DNA from: Lineus longissimus
Taxonomy: Eukaryota; Nemertea; Pilidiophora; Heteronemertea; Lineidae
DNA length: 64,000 bases
Direction of reading: 5' to 3'
Assembly (NCBI RefSeq): GCF_910592395.1
Contig: NC_088320.1
Location: 3,224,001-3,288,000 of the forward strand
Below are positions 1 to 13,900 of the stretch, in pieces (the stretch's first letter is position 1; each line of letters starts with the position of its first letter). The notes under the pieces are model-generated. The model searched no databases. It saw only the letters and a program-made list of their open reading frames with translations, and was not told where the DNA came from. A program made the translations under genes and the position numbers.

Positions 1-1332
1 AATATCAGTGTAATAATTGCTCGCTATAAGCTAGGTGATTGCGCCCCTAGGCTAAACCAACTAACAGCTCGACTGCCCCGGAGCTCAAACTTTAATGTGA
101 GTTAGTTGTAATCTTACTCTCTACATACCAAAGTGATTTATCTAGGAATACCGTTGAACTTCACTGAAAACTAATGATGTGTTGATGAGTTCAATGAATC
201 CTTCAATTCCTTTGACTTGTGGTTTTCTTCTTGGCGAACTGACGACGTCCGACAATGACCCTTCCATGTGGGTAGTTGTAAAACAAGAAACACAGAAACG
301 AAACAGAAACACAGAAACGCAGAAACGAAACGCAGAAACGAAAATCAAACGGGTTTTCATAAAAGTTGGAATCAAGCGGCACGCCGATACTTTCCTTGCC
401 CAATAGGTACCGTTGCGTAGAATAGTTTTTTGGCGAAATATTGCGCAAAGTCCAGTAAGCCAAGTACCAGGATCATTCTACAAATCCCGTCTGATGCAGC
501 ACTAAATGCAAGGTACGGTACCAGTACATGGGTGAATCATTTCGACGTTATGTGAGGCGTGAGAGACCAATTTTGGCGACTAGAATAGAGTAAAGTGTGG
601 GGGGGGGGGGGGCGGGCACTAGACTTGGACTTGGAGTAACTCAATCTTGCCTGCCCAGCTGCTGCCTTTAAATAGTCCCTTTAAATATCTGTTTATGTTA
701 ATGAGGTTGCAGTAGGGAAGTTCAGCCTAGTGTCGTGCACAGGCCATGGAATGTACAAAAGAACAGGACTCGCTATTCGAAGGACTATTTTCTATTTACG
801 CCGTGTAGTACATACATGTAGTGTATTGGCACGATCAAGGCCGGATGCTGCCAATCTGCGCACACGTTGATGAGGCTAAAAGGGGTATTGGGAAATGAGC
901 ATTCCTCCTTCCATTCCGACTGAATACCAGTTTTAGTTACACCCGCGTTCGCGGCCACAACCATGGCAACAAGATGGAGTCTGCAGACCAGAATTCGCCA
1001 CAAGACTGGTTTCTGCGTTTCGTTTCTGTGTTTCTGTGTTTCTGTTTCGTTTCTGTGTTTCTTGTTTTACAACTACCCCTTCCATGTACACCTGCAATGC
1101 ATTTCCATTTGTATGTAAATAGATCTATTTTTGGACGCAACTCAGTCCCTCACAAACTTGGGTCGATTTCGCCACAACAACGATGATTACTCGTAATTTC
1201 AGCGGGCATGACTACGGACATCCAGTGACGCAGCAAAAAGGAGGGACGGTACAGCCAGAGAAGAAGTAGCAACAACTCGCAAAACAGGATCATTGTTTGT
1301 TGAGGTTTTTTCTCTGCAAAATTTTTGCCAAA
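1..1332. other. PCTP upstream region; no gene
   Basis: No supported coding sequence. It holds a pair of inverted arms at 272-339 and 1009-1076, a 14-G run at 599-612, and the presumed promoter and 5' UTR of the PCTP-like gene. ORFs here overlap the repeat arms and carry no recognisable domain. Confidence 0.6.
272..1076. repeat. Inverted repeat pair built on a CAGAAACGAAA-type minisatellite
   Basis: The arm at 272-339 (starting GTAGTTGTAAAACAAGAAAC) is the near-perfect reverse complement of 1009-1076. Both arms are made of short CAGAAAC/GAAACG units. About 670 bp of unrelated sequence, including a poly-G run, separates them. This could be a non-autonomous fold-back element or two opposed minisatellites. 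I see no transposase and did not identify clear target-site duplications. Confidence 0.6.
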
Positions 1333-3554
1333 ATGAGTGCTTTAGGCTTCACTGATGCGGATTTTCAGTGTGCCTGTGAAGAACTTCACACCCCAAAGCT
1401 CACGGAGGAGTGGAGTTTTTTTACAGAATCACACGATATCAAAATTTATCGCAGTTATAATGAGGTTAGAATTTTGACAGTTGTTTATTTCTGAGGGCAG
1501 TGAGGCTGCTGCATGACAGCAGTGGCCAGTGCTGTCTCTACTAAGTCACTGTATATACATATCGTGCACAATCAGGCTTGGTGTTAGCATTGTGATGGCA
1601 TTAGTCTTAAAACGATGAAGAATAGGGCCTAACCTGCGCGTGCTGTGCCACACACCTTATAATGAATGTCAACGAGACGCTGCAACAAGGTCTAGGGATT
1701 GCATGATCGAGGAGGACGTGTCTCTACGTTCTTGACTAAAAAAAACGGATAAAAGACTTCTGAATCAGTTAATTGATTGATTTATTGAGAAGATCTATAC
1801 TGCATGGCCTTGGCCATTGGTGCAGCATTCAACCAAATATTTCTTAATTGCAGATTTCTGGCCTCTATTCCTACAAAGTTTACGGAGAATTAAGAGAAGT
1901 CTTACCAGAAGTGTGTTCAGATGTTTATATGGATTTGGAATACAGAAAAAAATGGGACAGCTATGTCAAAGGTATACGAAAGTTTTTTAAAACTCGTCGT
2001 TAGGCAATGTGCAGTTCATTCCTGTGCTATGCTTATTCTCTGTCCAATGAAGAATGTTAAAACGAATCTTCCTTGCAGTTAATTTACATTAAAAAATGTA
2101 TGATAATTAAGTTACAAGACATGTTAGAAATAGAGTGAAATCATTTGGTGAAGAAAATTGTAGCTTGTCTACTTTCAGATCTATATCAATTGGATCGAAG
2201 TGAAGAAACAGGAGGGAACAAGATCATCTATTGGAATGTGAATTATCCAATGATGATGTCAAACAGAGATGTATCTTTTTGGGTTTAGATATTTTGATAC
2301 AACCCAGGACGAGAGTGAAGCTACTTACTTGTCGAGAACAATTCTGAAAGTGCGTAATCAAATTCAAGTTTCATTGTACCTCCTGGTGGCAATGCCAGGA
2401 CAAAATTGTTGACTGGGTTTGACGGGTCTTATTTTTAAGGGACACTTTCTGTATGGCACATTTGGCCAAAGATTTATCAGAGTCCCTCCCTCACTCAGAC
2501 TGAGTAAACTTTGGAGGTAAAACCAACAATTTCCTCCTTGACCCATTCTAGTATGTTTACTCTAGAGAACTGCGTGTGGTAGACGACAATGATGGCAATA
2601 AAATTTGGGTGGTTCTCGCCAAAAGTGTTCCAGTTGCCAGTATTCCTAAGAAGTCTGGTGTGATACGGGTTGATGATTACTTACAGAGCTGTGCTTTGAC
2701 CACGAATAAAGCAGGAGGAACCAAAGGTGAAATTCACTACTAATTGATTTTGAAGAATCTCGTTCATGTAACATGTAACATGTAAGACCCCCACCAAGTG
2801 AGAAACACGAGAAGGTTGCAAGGAACTCTACCTCTGGCCAAATATTGAGTTGAGGCCAATAAACCCAATTGATGCCTAACTGTAGTGGCATGTGAACAAT
2901 GCTCATCCCACCGTGGATGAGGATTACTCCCTGGAAAATAGGGTGTAAGTAGAAGAAGAGGAATAACAAGCAATGATCTGCATCTATTATTATCACTGCA
3001 GTGATATGCATGTACAGATTCAGTCTTCTTCGTTTTTACAGCATTTATGAAGTACTATGACAATCCTGGTGGGATGATCCCAACATGGCTCATCAATTGG
3101 GGAGCAAAGGTAATTAATCGACTGCCTATTCTCTTTTTTTCAAATTGCAGCAAATTGGGATGCAATATCTGCGAAAAGCCAATGCACTCGAAATTTGCAG
3201 GAATGAAGCAGGCATTGCCAGGAAATTGCCGAAAATCCTAAGGCAGACCTAATGTTGAAGTTCTGATTTAGAGATTCTGAAACCAAGAATCTGCAGTAGA
3301 AATATATTGACATCAACAGGTCATGTCAGTCAGCACTTCTTGTTGAAATGTTCTTGTACAACAGGCAATGAAAGCTTGTGTGGTTATCGGAATTGTTTTG
3401 CAAGTCTCACCTATGAGCATATCTGCCCCTAAGAACTCATTTCATTTTTCAGACGGGTGTTCCATCGTTCCTCACCTCAATGCAAAAGGCGTGTCGAGGT
3501 TATGCGAAATACCTCAAGGAGAGAGAAGAAAAGGAACAGGCAGCAGGAAAATGA
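1333..3554 (+). CDS. PCTP: Phosphatidylcholine transfer protein (START domain, StarD2-like)
   Basis: Six exons join in frame: 1333-1464, 1854-1971, 2179-2270, 2552-2726, 3042-3109 and 3453-3554, giving 228 aa (human PCTP is 214 aa). All introns are GT-AG. The product is essentially one START domain, which binds a single phosphatidylcholine in a hydrophobic pocket and moves it between membranes in the cytosol. Diagnostic segments are the mid-domain MSNRDYVYSREL, SGVIRVDDYLQS, and the C-terminal YYDNPGGMIPTWLINWGAK followed by GVPSFLTSMQKACRGY. These match PCTP better than STARD7 or STARD10. The ATG at 1333 begins MSALGFTDADF and has an A at -3 (CAAAATG). There is no signal peptide or membrane segment. 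The C-terminus is a short charged KEREEKEQ tail. The gene converges on BMPR2. The family call is firm; the PCTP-versus-STARD7/10 split is likely. Confidence 0.88.
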
Positions 3555-4198
3555 TGAAGTGTATTTAGGAATGAAATCTTTGATTAATGTTGTTTTATGC
3601 AAGGGAGCCTTACCATGAGTACATTCGTAAATGTTTTGTCTGCATCGTCTGGGGCTCTGGAGCGCAAACTACTGGTTGGATTTCTTTCAAGTCATGTTTT
3701 TATAGATGCCCAATGATCACTCCAGGGATCACCTCAAAAAGTTATATTTTGTTTCTGGATATTTCTCATTTATAATTGGTGTAATGGTAGCATCATTCCT
3801 ACCAGCCCAGTCTAAAGGGAAATTCACAGAGAAATTCAAGTAGTGGTTTGTACGCCAGAGCCTGATGCAGACAAAACATTCACAAATGGAGTATAAGACA
3901 TTCCTTTCCATCAGTAGAAGCAAACCACGATCTCTAATAAGTAGTTCTGGATTCCCTTTTTACCCGTGTCACTTGATATTCATGGCATGTATTGTTATCT
4001 AGTGATTGAAGTATTTTGTAGATCATGGTATGGTGTTCAAGACCAATCTTTTCTAGTGTAAGTTTTTTTTCAATTCCTTTGGCTGTGAGTAGTCCCTGTA
4101 AACTATATAGCGATATGAAGCTAAACTAGAGCCTTTAGTCCAAACATGTAAATTGTTATAATCCATCCAGTGTATAAGTTTGTAGTCAGTATTGGTAA

Positions 4199-4281
4199 CA
4201 AAAAACATGGCCGCTGGAAGGAAATTTTGGAAAGTCCTTTTGAAAGCATGCAAAATTCCCTTCCAGCGGCCATGTTTTTTG
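4199..4281. repeat. Short hairpin with 31-bp arms
   Basis: 4199-4229 and 4251-4281 are inverted copies with a single mismatch around a 21-bp loop. The core is CATGGCCGCTGGAAGG. It looks like a very short fold-back element in the PCTP 3' flank. If transcribed it would form a stable stem-loop. Confidence 0.75.
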
Positions 4282-7049
4282 TTGTTGACGTTTTGAGAGG
4301 TGTCTGTACTACTACTGTTCAGAAAATTCGTGATATTTCTTTAATTAACTATTAAAATTATCGATTGTTTGTGTTGACATATTCATAATCTTTGTATCAC
4401 CCTTCACATAATAAACTTAATCTTTTATTCAAAAAATGTTTTAAAACATCTTAATTTGCCTTAAGTCGGTCTGGTTTTTGTTAGTTAGAATTCTGAGAAT
4501 TACATACTTTTATTTCTTCAAAATCAAGGTACTAAAATTTAATTTTTCAAAACATTTCTATCTGAGCATTTGCTGCAATGATCGGTCCAATATCACTTTA
4601 GATTTCAGGAAAATCTCCACTAATAAAAAAGTGTGAGCCAAAAAACGTGGTCTGTAAGGTCTTTGGTCTGCGTGGCTGGTCACAATTGAGTTTTTGCTAT
4701 TACTATTAGCTATGCAATTTATCAATCGCGGAGATTGTTCATTTATTGGAACAGACAACTCGAAACAAAACGATTTTACCAGCTTATTCTGGTCTCAACC
4801 TCAAATATGTATCTTTGGTCAATTGCAAATATTTTATTCCTTTCGGTATCGGTTACAACTTATCTCATATGATCCTGAACCTCAAGAATGTTGGGACAGT
4901 CAGAACATAGGCACTCTTTATATTTACAGGTTTTCATGTATTTACAGTAGTTTTAGGCAAATAAAGTGTCAAGTTTTAAAAAAAACCATTTGCTGTGTGT
5001 TCTGTGAGGAGCTCCATCCATGGACATCATTTCGATGTATTGTTTTGTTGCTTAAACTTCAAACATCAAGATCGAAGATATAGAAAACTGCAGCGATATG
5101 ATGTTACACATTCAACCATCCGTCCTCATGTTATGGAAGATTGAGAGCAAGTGATTAGAACTGTGGAATCGCTGCCGAACATACACATACCCTTAATTGA
5201 ATACCCTTGCTTAATGCTTCTTCAGAAGCTACTTGATATTGGCCTGCAGATCAATATCAGTCACACCATGAAAAGGATATGTGACCTAATGTCGCATTTG
5301 GGGCATGTGGTCTTGGGGATGAGAGATGACCCCCAGGCCTCGGCCACAGCTCATATGCAACCAATAAAGTGATGGATTAGTTTTCCCATCCGGGCATAGG
5401 TCGTCCATGGTCTTCTACCTTCTGTGAACTCATTCTATTGGCTTGCCTCCATGTTAACCTCCCAATAAAGAGAGCAGCTGCCTCTATTTGCCTCCACGAC
5501 AGCTGAATGGACTTCACCTTGCCATAAAGTATGTACTTTATACAAATAAACACAAAGAGTCTTGTTTAAGCAGCAATTTTATTGCCAAACTCTACTCGAA
5601 TATAGGAGGATGTTACACATCCTACAGTACAAGTAGTTAGTTACAATGAGTAAAATTTTCCCTATAACAGACATAAATATCATCTAGTGAACTCAATGCC
5701 TTGAACTTAACCCTTATCTTCCATGTTTCAGACAATTGGGCCAAAATCATTTTTTCGGGACTCAACAGTGACCTTAAAATATTTGCCCTTGCCCTCCTAT
5801 GTAGATCAATGGTGCAAGATTTGAACAGATTCATAAAATTTGAGGGGGTCACTGAGAATGACTAGTATCTTCTTTGTTCCCCCCACCATCAACCCACCCA
5901 ATGCTGTCCCAGACACTGACACACATGAGTTTCTGAACAGTACTTTTCCAAAAAGAACCAGGATGTTCTTTTCACAGCATTTTGCAACATTTTTTAAAGC
6001 ACAGATCTTTGTTTTTACTTACTCACATACAACAAGGCAGCAGTCGACATTTCAATCACCAAATATTCTTAACCTAGACATCTAATTGGCCACACAAGAA
6101 TAAATTGTACTCCCAGGTACAACAATTTCAAACCCAAAATCAAGCCTCATGTCAGAGTTGGGCGTCAGACTAAATGCAGACAGAACTGCATGATAGCACT
6201 CTTCACATTAGCAGACTGCTGTTTACACATAATCATCTATCAACCCACATCAATAATACAGGGTATCTCAGAATGAACGAAAGGTCACATATAGCAGATC
6301 TTAAGTTCAGTCACTGGAAAGTAACAACGACATTGAAAGTCTAGCACCTATGAATTGCCTCAATTTCAAAGGCAATACAATTTTCTCGTCATATGAGTAT
6401 TTCTCATATCAGTCAAGTGTTCCAAGGACACTTTAAAATACATAAACCATTTCCTAGCGAAACAATAGGCAACCGTGATATATAAACTACTGTTTTTACA
6501 TTGCACACACCTTGAGTGTGAACATGATGCATGCAAAAAGGGTGGTTCATAGAATTCTGACCAGCTATTTATGTCGCACTAAACTACATTTTACATGTGT
6601 AGTACCACCAATTCTCTTTTCATGGCCACAATGACCCACCCTCTTGCTCTGTACCAAACTTTGAAGATCAGATCTGTGACCTTGGAAGCACCTCGCAAGC
6701 AATGAAATAACTGAAGAATTGTAGAAGTTCTATCTCCCATTACAACTTAAAAGAGTGTTACCTAGTTGTAATGATTTCTCATAGGAAAACTGTCATCACA
6801 TCAACTGACACTTATGGAAGTTTCAACCAGTATCTTCTACCCACCCCCCTCAAGACAAGCATCACCAACCTTGCCTTGTTGATCCTAAGGGTTAAAACAT
6901 TATTGGTTAGTGAATCTTAAAGACTTTTCCAATACTGTTAAAATACTCTTAATGGAGAAGTAAAATTCCTTAGGTAGGAAATAGCTAACTTTCTTCAATG
7001 ATAACAACAAGATGCAGTTGCATTAAGCCCCATAACTCTTGATTCTTGT

Positions 7050-7280
7050 CATATGTGACCCGCTCTACCAAAACTAGGCGCTTGTCGCATCTGAACTTGA
7101 CAGGTTGATACAGACTTGTTGTTCATTTCCCTATTGTAGACCTTTTGTGAAATTTATTACAAACTGATTTGGTTACATTTCACCAAAGGTCTACAATAGG
7201 GAAATGAACAACAAGTCTGTATCACCCTGTCAAGTTCAGATGCGACAAGCGCCTAGTTTTGGTAGAGCGGGTCACATATG
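7050..7280. mobile_element. Fold-back (MITE-like) element, about 104-bp arms
   Basis: 7050-7153 and 7177-7280 are almost perfect reverse complements separated by about 23 bp. The outer ends read CATATGTGACCCGCTCTACC. The element lies in the probable BMPR2 3' UTR or intergenic DNA. It has no coding capacity. The high arm identity implies recent insertion or gene conversion between arms. Superfamily is not assignable from this sequence. Confidence 0.75.
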
Positions 7281-7993
7281 CACCTGCCCCACCCCTCCCC
7301 TAGGCCTACATACACAAAACGCATAATTGACCATCACACACATTAATGGTCATCATAATTGCACTATTAAAGCTACATAATATGAACAGGACAAGATCTT
7401 GATACATTTCATAGGTTTTATGACGAAATCAACTTTAAAAAATTGGTGTGAAAAAAAGCCCAACCAAACGTTCAAAGATCATGAACGACATCACAAAAGT
7501 GATACATTAATGTGTAAAACTCACCAACAAAAATCAGCTACTTGCACAGTGTAGCATTTTTACAGCAGCACATATCACCAGGACAACCACTCTGGTTGCT
7601 GTTGAAACAAAATTGGAACAATTAGCAGTACAATATACTCTCGCGTGTATTGAAGCACATTATCTAATTTTACCGATACCTTGAGTATGGACATCATTTT
7701 AAAAAGCTCCCCCTACATGCATTTCAGAGCACAAAATAAGTCTACGATGATGCTATGAATTTGTCATTATTTTATTTAGCCATATTCCCCATCAACACAA
7801 ATCCCAGCCAGATTTTGCCAAATGCTAGGATCCAAAAATCATGTCCAACCCAATAGAGTATCATGACTAGTAGTAGCACATGTAACAGCCTAACGTCTAT
7901 GAGAGCATCAGTTTGACTGATAAGTTGATACTGTAAATCAGCTTACGTATATTTCTGGCCACACTAAACACGTATTTTATACAGATCTCTCAA

Positions 7994-10900
7994 TCAGCAT
8001 GTGTAATCCGCCGCCTTTAAGGCACTGATATCAATGTCACCACTGTTGAATTGCTGTAAAGAGATACTCGACTTTGTAGTCAGATAATCAGTCTTAGCCT
8101 TGCCAAGCGTTTCCCGGCAACTATCGGTCATCATACGATCGTCGTAGAGTGAGAAACGTCCCGGTCGCATCATATACGGTGTTTTAACACGTCGTTTAAT
8201 CTGCTGGCCTGACTTTAATTCCTCTACTGAAACATTGTTCGCATTGCCAACATCAGTGGGAGTACTTTGAGTACTATTAACTACACCGTCAGATTTTAAA
8301 TCATTCTGCGTATAATTATGTCCATTTAGTGAAAGAGAGCTCGGCCTCCTTTGGAGCAAGCCGTTTTCAAATTCTTCAGATTCTGACGAAGCGGATTCAG
8401 ATCGCGAACTACCAACACTAGAACTATTCAATTTCACTACCGCGGCATGTCCATTGTTCACGCTACGTAATTTTGCGACGCCAACTTCAGCAACACCAAG
8501 ACGACCTTCATGCGACCTCAGGAGATTAATATTAGTCGCGTCGTCATCATTACGGTTGTCACGCAACTGTAAATCCAACGGCCGCACGACAGGGCTACCA
8601 TTCATCAAACAAACTTTTGTTGCAACTGTCTTATACTCGGCTTCATTTAGCAGGTTACACTTCTCAGGGTTGTAGCACGGTTCAACCCGAGGAGGTGGCA
8701 CCGTTGCCTGCAGTGGCTGTTTCACAGCATCACTCCCTGTGTCCTTTTTCCAATACCCACCCAAGAACCCCCGAATAATTGGGTTACGCACAAACAGATT
8801 AAACTTTCCCTTTTCCTTTAGTTTCTTCATTTTTGATCGTGATTTTGTCTGCGAGGAGCCATGTTTGTGTGACTGCCCATTTCCAGGGACATTTGCCTGT
8901 TTCGGACGAACGACCATCGGCTCCGCGGAAACTCTATTTTGAACATACGGGATAGGAGGGTTATTTGTTCGATTCTGATTCAGGATATCGTGCTGAACGA
9001 GTGACGAATCCAAATTGTCTGTAATCGAATCGAAAATGTGATCCATGTTTTGAGTACTAGAGGCCTGCGAGATGCCTCCTTCAACGAGGGTATTTCCTTT
9101 AATTTGTAACTCTTCATCGCTACGCTTATGAGTGTTACGCTCGACAGTCGGATTCCGACCCTGATGGGGTTGTAACGATTGATTAGCACGGTTCGATTTT
9201 GCATAACCGATATTACGATTCGCTTTTGTGTAGACTTCTGGTTCCGACGGTGACATTGTCAGAGTTGTTTCAGTGGTTGACGTAGAGACGCTATGATCGT
9301 TCATATTATGGAAACGATGATAAGTTGGATACGAAGACGAAATGTTGTACTCCTCAACGTTGGGCAGCATTCTTGAACGTTCAGTTTGTGCAAGGTTACC
9401 ATTCCTGTCTGTGGTCGTCGTTTCATCCTGACTAGGGGGTGCACTCTGACTAGTGATATTACGCTGCATGATGGTAGAGTCGGGTAAACCGCCACACTGT
9501 AGGATAGTTGGCGTCACACCTGTGAAAGAAACAAACATTTAATTGACCTGGCCGCTCAGATATGGGAACAATGGACCTTTAGGTATTAAACTACACCAAC
9601 GGCACCAAGACATTCTCGGCCATCTTTAAGTTTACAGCCACTGGTACACAGCGGCTCCTCCTGCTTACCCTTATGTTTGACGGCTTCCCACAGATTCGTC
9701 ATCTCCAAGATGCGCTCCTCCACACACATGGCAGTCAGACGAGCCTCGGCGTCCTGATCCCAACAATCTTCGATTGTTTCCTTCAGGGCGCGAATAGCCT
9801 GCAGAGAAAGAACAAGTTTAGAGCATTAAAAGGCGTTTTTTGGTCAGTTAACACTATCCTATTGCTGATGGTTTTGTCACCGACACTCGTTGGATGAAAG
9901 TGCAAACAATTCCCCGAGTCAGAACACTTTAGCCTGTTGACATTTCTAGGTAGGTTCAATGGGCTACTCAATACAGTTCTGCTACTGCTTCATTGCATAT
10001 CAAAATTTCTTTTTCGGAACATTCCATACATCTCCTGTGTAAAGTAGACCAGACAGTGCTGTCATCTCTCAACAAACAAATAAACTAATGCTACCTGGTG
10101 AGTATCCTTCCAGACATCCGGGAAAACCGGGCGAACCTTCTTCCTCGATACCATCAGCTGCATTTCTTCCAAAGTTGGATGTGCTCCTAACTCGTGTTGG
10201 AAGGGCAGTGAGTGTTCCGGCACTGGCATACCTGGCAAGATGAAAGGAAAAAGTAATAATCAGGCTGTTTTCACTAGATTTCAGCCACTACAAATATTCC
10301 ATACTATTTTTAACAGGCTAACAACAATCACCAATGTCTGATGGAGGCACCTGCGATGACTACTGCAATCAAAAGTTTTTGTCGCATGTGAACCTGATTA
10401 CAGTATGCAGGTCGCAGCAAGAACAGGGTGCTTCAGGACCTCAGAGGTATAGCCATGCCTCCTAACCTTTCACAGCTTTAGCACAACCTGTTGCTTCAAT
10501 GAGTATTTTTCCGATGATGAACTCCAACTTTCCCTTACCTTGATATAAATCTGAACAGCGACTGGCTATTTCCCATATGACGAGGCCAAGAGCGTAGACA
10601 TCTATCTGCTTCAGAGATGATTCACAGTCACGCAGGTTAACAGCACCGTCTAGCACCTCGGGGGCCATGTAACGCAGTGTGCCCACCTAAAACAGATAAG
10701 CAAGTTAAACTGTTCTTTTCTCACAGTGAGAATATTCCTCAAAAGCCTATTTTGTCGGCTGTGAAAGTGATTCTCCTGATTTCCAGTTAGGCTCCAACCT
10801 ACGGTTGCTCTTTGATACTCACATCAATGAGTGACACTTGCTCCTCGTCTTGACCACGATACAACCTCGTCCCCGCGAGCTTCATGGCAAAGCCAAGGTC

Positions 10901-13900
10901 ACATATCACACACGAGAGATCAGCTCGGATTAGGATGTTTCTTGTGTTGAAGTCTCGATGAGCTACCACAGGTTTTACATTATCTGAAAGACATGAAAGA
11001 TATAAATAGTTTACTCGCAATGCGCCCTGCAAAAGAAGAATTTGGTCTCGGCACAAATGTTCCCTTTGACCTCAAGTATCTGTGAAATGAAACCCCAGCC
11101 TTCATTTATCTTATACCTGTAACCAATCTTGATAAGATCTACTACGTATGAAACTGAGACTAAAAGGTTGAAATGTTGGCTTAATTTACAAACTCAGTGC
11201 AGGATTTAATCAAGAAATATGAGAGACGCCACATGTGTGTCAGATTAAACCAGGTGGATCGCTCTAATAATGAAATTTATAAGAGTTTTCTTCCTAGTGA
11301 TTTTGTTTCAAAGAGGATATCTAAAACATCCGTTCTCAACCTAGTCACTCCGTGCATTACTGTAAGCTGCACGGTTTTCACAGGGGTTTAAATTTTAATG
11401 AATTTGCAAATGTAACTTTTTGCGAACATATTTTTGACTTGGAAAAAAGAAATAAGAATCTCGTAATCCACCAAAGTTGAATTTGTGAAAGTCAACTTTT
11501 TAAGAAATGTATTGGTTTACAGCATGTCTCAACTCACCTCCTTTTTTGAAGTCAGTATGCAACTGTGCCAACCCACAGGCAATAGAGTGACACATTCGGC
11601 ACAGTATCAACCAATCGAGTGTGTTGTGCTTCAGATAATCGATCAACGAACCTTCGGGGCAGAGTTGCAAAACCACCAAATACTGTGTAGCGCCATCTGG
11701 TAACACACGTTCTGTTGCGCCGTAAAACTTCAATAAGTTGTCGTGCTCCATGAAAGGTAACGAATACACGTCCCTTTCATTGATGAAATAAGACCGCTGA
11801 CTAGCGTTGAATATTTTCACTGCGACTTCTTTTTCGCCAAGTTTTCCTTTCCATATTTCCCCGTAGCGACCTTTTTGGATCAGCGAGTCTATTTTTAGCT
11901 GGTCTAGTTCGTAGCTGGGGCTAGGTGGCGCTTCTACAAGGCTGAGTGAGTCTGGTGGTGGTTTGTGTGAGCTGATCCAAAGACGGTAAACCAGGAAGCT
12001 AAATGCACTTATGATGGCTACACTGATGACTGAAGACATTGCGATTATTATCGTGTTCCTCCTATAGTTTGGATCTTAAACAAGAAGAAAATACGTAAGA
12101 AAGTGTCCCATTTTACTTTCAGAAATTAACAGAACTTTTACTACAACTTTCATTTGTTTATACTCATTGACATTTGACTGACTTCAGTTTCAATGATCAT
12201 TTATTCAATAACACATCGTACATGTAAGCCCAATGATAGAAATTCACTCGAGACTAAACGTTACTACAACACTGTAGGCCTACCGTAACCAATGTACCGC
12301 CCTCGGGTGCACCTCAGGACAAAAATATATCTTTTTCTCCTTCACTCAATGAGATTAGACCCGCGCTGCATGCACCATACCACATTCATTCAACAGATCC
12401 AGCTAATCCTCCTTCTCAGCAAATGTCATCATAAGAGAACCTATTGATGTTGTATCGTCTGTCAGTGACTGGTATAATGACCACCGAGCTCGTATGACCA
12501 CAAAAAGTTACCCGGCTTCCAATATATAGCTAATCACACATCAAATGTTGGCCCTGCATGGTAGCAAATGTCAACATTTTGAGTTCAACTTCATTACCCC
12601 GGCTTCCCAACTTTTCTCAACTTGGCCCTGCCGCAGCTAAAGAGTGGTTTGGAAGACAAAAACAGGCTGAAGATCAATTTTCTCCGCATAACTACAGCGG
12701 ATGAAGCTGTTGGTGGTATTCTGTAGGCCCTTTGCCAAGCAAAAGCACCCAAAGACTTCATGTGCCTGATAATATCATTTTAAAGTGAGGGGGTAAAGAT
12801 AACTAATGACACATGAATGAAGCACTTGCAAACGAAAAGAAGCTGTTTACAGAAGCTGTAACAGTCATAGGTGACCAAAGCAGATAATAGCAACAGAAAC
12901 CAAATACACATACATGCACTTGTACCTGGTGTCGGTCTTGGTACAAACGTTGCGTCGTCAGATGGCTCGTAAATATCCGTGACGTTCACGTTACACATGT
13001 CTCCAGCACAGCAACAGAATTTGGTGTTGTTCCTCATCTGAGGGCGATCGTTCATGCAGTCTTTCTTGTCGCAGTAGGACGGGTCAGAGTGGTCCCAACA
13101 TCCTAAAAATTATATGATATGAACATGATAATATAAATTTATTAATAAGGGTTAATATTGTGAGATCGTGCGCAGGCGCAGATCAAAGGAGGTACACCAG
13201 GCGCCGCCAAGACTGCTCATTCGACAAAACAAACTTGGATCCAGCTCAGCGGACAAAACAGGTGCAAAAGAGTAAGACATGGGGAAAATACATTGTCAAT
13301 GTCATCCTATTCTGCTGAAGTTTAAAATAAATTGTCATAAATGTGCCATCTTGGTTGAACCCAAATAAAAATATTCATCAAAATCAGGCCATCTCTGCTG
13401 ATACACAATGGTTGATTGACACACCAGTGGCAAAAACATTTTGTTTGGCTGGTTTAACCAGATAACTGGAATTGGGCCAAGGGAGAAAAAACAGGGTAAA
13501 TGACTTTCAGCATATCGGGATAGAGTCTGTATTGATTACACTAGCTATATTACTGTGCGTGCAGAGTGCAGAGTGCAGTACATAGGATGAACCGGAGGTG
13601 GTGGCAAAATGTTGTAACTACGGGTATTGCGTAGTATAGTCGTCATTTTGTAGATTTTATATCGGGTGAATGGGTGACCTGGGGCTGCAGCTGCTGCAAT
13701 GTGTAACAAGAATATCTCTGGTCTGCAGATAAAACTGCCAATATAGTCATATATCTGGGTTTTGATAGTGGCAGATTCAAGGTGGATTCTTCAAAGTTTG
13801 TCTCAATAGAGAGGTTTATTCACAAATATATTCAGACAGCATTTTCATAATTCATGATGTGAATCAGTGAAGCAGGAAAATTTTCTTTTGATACAAGTTT

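Larger units (their letters stand above)
3555..7993. other. Convergent 3' region between PCTP and BMPR2
   Basis: No coding sequence is supported. Plus-strand AATAAA hexamers at 4410-4415 and 4960-4965 could end PCTP transcripts. Minus-strand AATAAA hexamers (TTTATT on +) near 7772 and 5578 could end BMPR2 transcripts. Two fold-back elements lie here, at 4199-4281 and 7050-7280. Small ORFs in the stretch show no domain. Confidence 0.5.
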
